Positions 62,819 through 64,000 of a stretch of 64,000 nucleotides of DNA are shown here, in pieces (positions within the stretch are counted from its first letter, which is position 1; each line of letters opens with the position of its first letter). The DNA is from Hyphomicrobiales bacterium (lineage in GTDB: Bacteria; Pseudomonadota; Alphaproteobacteria; Rhizobiales; Rhizobiaceae), in the NCBI GenBank assembly GCA_900467745.1, contig UBQW01000004.1, forward strand, positions 1 to 64,000, read 5' to 3'. A program made the position numbers and the translations under genes. The notes below the pieces were generated by a model that saw only the letters and a list, made by a program, of their open reading frames with translations, was not told the DNA's origin and did no database searches.

Positions 62819-64000
62819 CTAGTTGAACGGCCATATCCGCGGAACCAGGAAGACGGCGACGATGAAGAACCACGCCATAAGCGGGGTGCCGAGTTTCCAG
62901 TAGTCGCCGAACCGATAGCCGCCCGCGCCCATCACCATCATGTTGGTCGTTGTCGCGATCGGCGTCATGAAGGATGCGGATCCGGCGATGCAGAGGCTCA
63001 TCAGCACCGGGTGCGGCTGGATATGCATGGCGGAGGCCGCGGCCATTGCGATAGGAATGACCAGCATGGTCGTCGCCGTGTTGCTCATGACCTGCCCCAA
63101 CACCGCCGTGAGCACGAAGAGACCTGCGACCAGAGCGCTCGGGCCGGCCGAGCCGAGCGCGGAGACCAGTTCGTCGGCGACGAACTTCGCCGTGCCGGAT
63201 TGTATCATCGCCGTTGAGATCGGCATCATCGCGCCAATCAGGATAACCGTCGTCCAATGAACGGCGCGATAGGATTGCTCGACGGTGATCGCGCCGGAAG
63301 CAACAAGCACGCAGGCGCACAAAATGCCCGCGACGGCGGGTGGGACGATGTTCGACGCCAGCATGATGACAAGCCCGATCAACGTCGCAACGGCGACCTT
63401 GGCACCGGGCCCCATCGGCACGGCGTGGCGGCGAACGAGGTCAGGGGAATCGACGACGAGGACGTCGGGATCATCGAGGCGCATATCGAGCGCTTCCCAG
63501 CTTCCTTCGAGCAGGATCGTGTCGCCGGCCTTGAGCTCAGGCCTGGCATAGTCAATTTCCGCGCCGCCGCGATGCACCGCCAGGACGACGAGATCGCCGC
63601 TCTCGGTAGCCAAGCCGGGAAACATCGATTGACCGATCAGCTTGGATCGCGGCGGGATCATCACCTCGGCCAGGCCGGACCTGCGATTGAATGCGGTGCT
63701 GCCGCTGCCAGTCGGCGCATCCTCGCGAACAGCCAAATGGAGCCGTGCAGCAACCTCGGCGACAGCCTGGGCGGCGCCGCGCACGAGCAGGTAATCATCG
63801 GCAATCATGGCCCTGTCGCGCACCGGATAACCGGATGCAGTAGTCTGGACGGCCATCACCTGTATGTCGCTCGCAGCACCCAAGTCGATGTTGTCGGTGG
63901 GCATCCCAACCAGAGGCGAGTCTCGCCGTATGCGAAGCCGGAAAAGCCCGTCTTCAAGGCCGTAATGTTCGACCAGCGTCTGGGCGTGGCCGCTGAAGTC
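62819..64000 (-). CDS. SLC13-type permease with TrkA-C domains, C-terminal part (runs off right edge)
   Basis: The frame is open through position 64000, so the 5' end is missing; at least 393 residues are in the window. The right part reads as a TrkA-C/RCK-C regulatory domain (GLAEVMIPPRSKLIGQSMFPG, VLAVHRGG, LKAGDTILLEGS) followed by membrane segments with IPIAMAAASAMHIQPHPVLM and GSASFMTPIATTTNMMVMGAGGY, typical of the DASS/SLC13 carboxylate or anion transporter class. It probably imports anions such as sulfate or dicarboxylates with sodium ions. Substrate unknown. Confidence 0.85.
   Translation of the reverse strand, partial: DFSGHAQTLVEHYGLEDGLFRLRIRRDSPLVGMPTDNIDLGAASDIQVMAVQTTASGYPVRDRAMIADDYLLVRGAAQAVAEVAARLHLAVREDAPTGSGSTAFNRRSGLAEVMIPPRSKLIGQSMFPGLATESGDLVVLAVHRGGAEIDYARPELKAGDTILLEGSWEALDMRLDDPDVLVVDSPDLVRRHAVPMGPGAKVAVATLIGLVIMLASNIVPPAVAGILCACVLVASGAITVEQSYRAVHWTTVILIGAMMPISTAMIQSGTAKFVADELVSALGSAGPSALVAGLFVLTAVLGQVMSNTATTMLVIPIAMAAASAMHIQPHPVLMSLCIAGSASFMTPIATTTNMMVMGAGGYRFGDYWKLGTPLMAWFFIVAVFLVPRIWPFN

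Overview
The window looks like a replicon of an alphaproteobacterium of the order Rhizobiales (Rhizobium/Agrobacterium type). The evidence is the high G+C coding sequence, the density of ABC uptake operons each paired with a GntR, AraC or LysR regulator, a TGA-N9-TCA iron box of the kind bound by rhizobial RirA, and an oxyR-katG pair of the rhizobial type. No rRNA, tRNA, CRISPR array, insertion sequence or replication origin was recognised. The gene content is accessory and catabolic, so a plasmid or chromid is plausible, but nothing in the sequence proves it.

Layout. (1) 1-7324: a leftward operon for sugar uptake and oxidation (binding protein, ATPase, permease, aldose 1-epimerase, GMC oxidoreductase, start of a galactonate dehydratase), divergent from a FadR-type GntR regulator with a palindromic operator between them. 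(2) 7336-11570: a zinc-ribbon class III nucleotide cyclase, a Phd/PemK-like toxin-antitoxin pair with three tandem 9-bp operator repeats, a class I fructose-bisphosphate aldolase and a 63-residue unknown protein. (3) 11573-14885: katG and oxyR, divergent. (4) 14999-30144: two SfnB/DszC-type flavoproteins, two ribose-type (CUT2-like) ABC transporters with three binding proteins, a cytoplasmic LVIVD propeller protein and a DszA/NtaA-type FMNH2 monooxygenase. I read this as an uptake and oxidation island for an unknown, possibly organosulfur, compound; it is the best candidate here for an undescribed system. (5) 30157-35610: an AraC regulator, an iron box, a FhuA-like TonB receptor, an iron-siderophore binding protein and a siderophore esterase. 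(6) 35711-37703: a short-chain dehydrogenase divergent from an AraC regulator.

(7) 37791-47586: a GntR regulator with an 18-bp perfect palindrome in front of a BMP-type (nucleoside-like) ABC transporter, two cytosine-deaminase-like amidohydrolases and a cytoplasmic gamma-glutamyltransferase/oxamate-amidohydrolase homologue, probably a route for a nitrogen-containing heterocycle. (8) 47623-54211: a LysR regulator, SDR, quinone-oxidoreductase-like protein, ABM monooxygenase, NTF2-like protein and two related epoxide hydrolases with twin-arginine leaders. (9) 54280-57665: an ECF-type promoter in front of a DUF305 protein, an exported YVTN propeller, an ECF sigma factor and its membrane anti-sigma factor. 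(10) 57770-64000: a GlxA-type regulator coupled to a C-terminally short MOSC protein, a LysR regulator, small exported proteins, an AI-2E family membrane protein and the end of an SLC13-type permease.

Starts were chosen from ribosome binding sites and family lengths; where this moved a start (GTG, TTG or an internal ATG) the entry says so. Functions are inferred from recognised family motifs read in the translated sequence; no database search was run.
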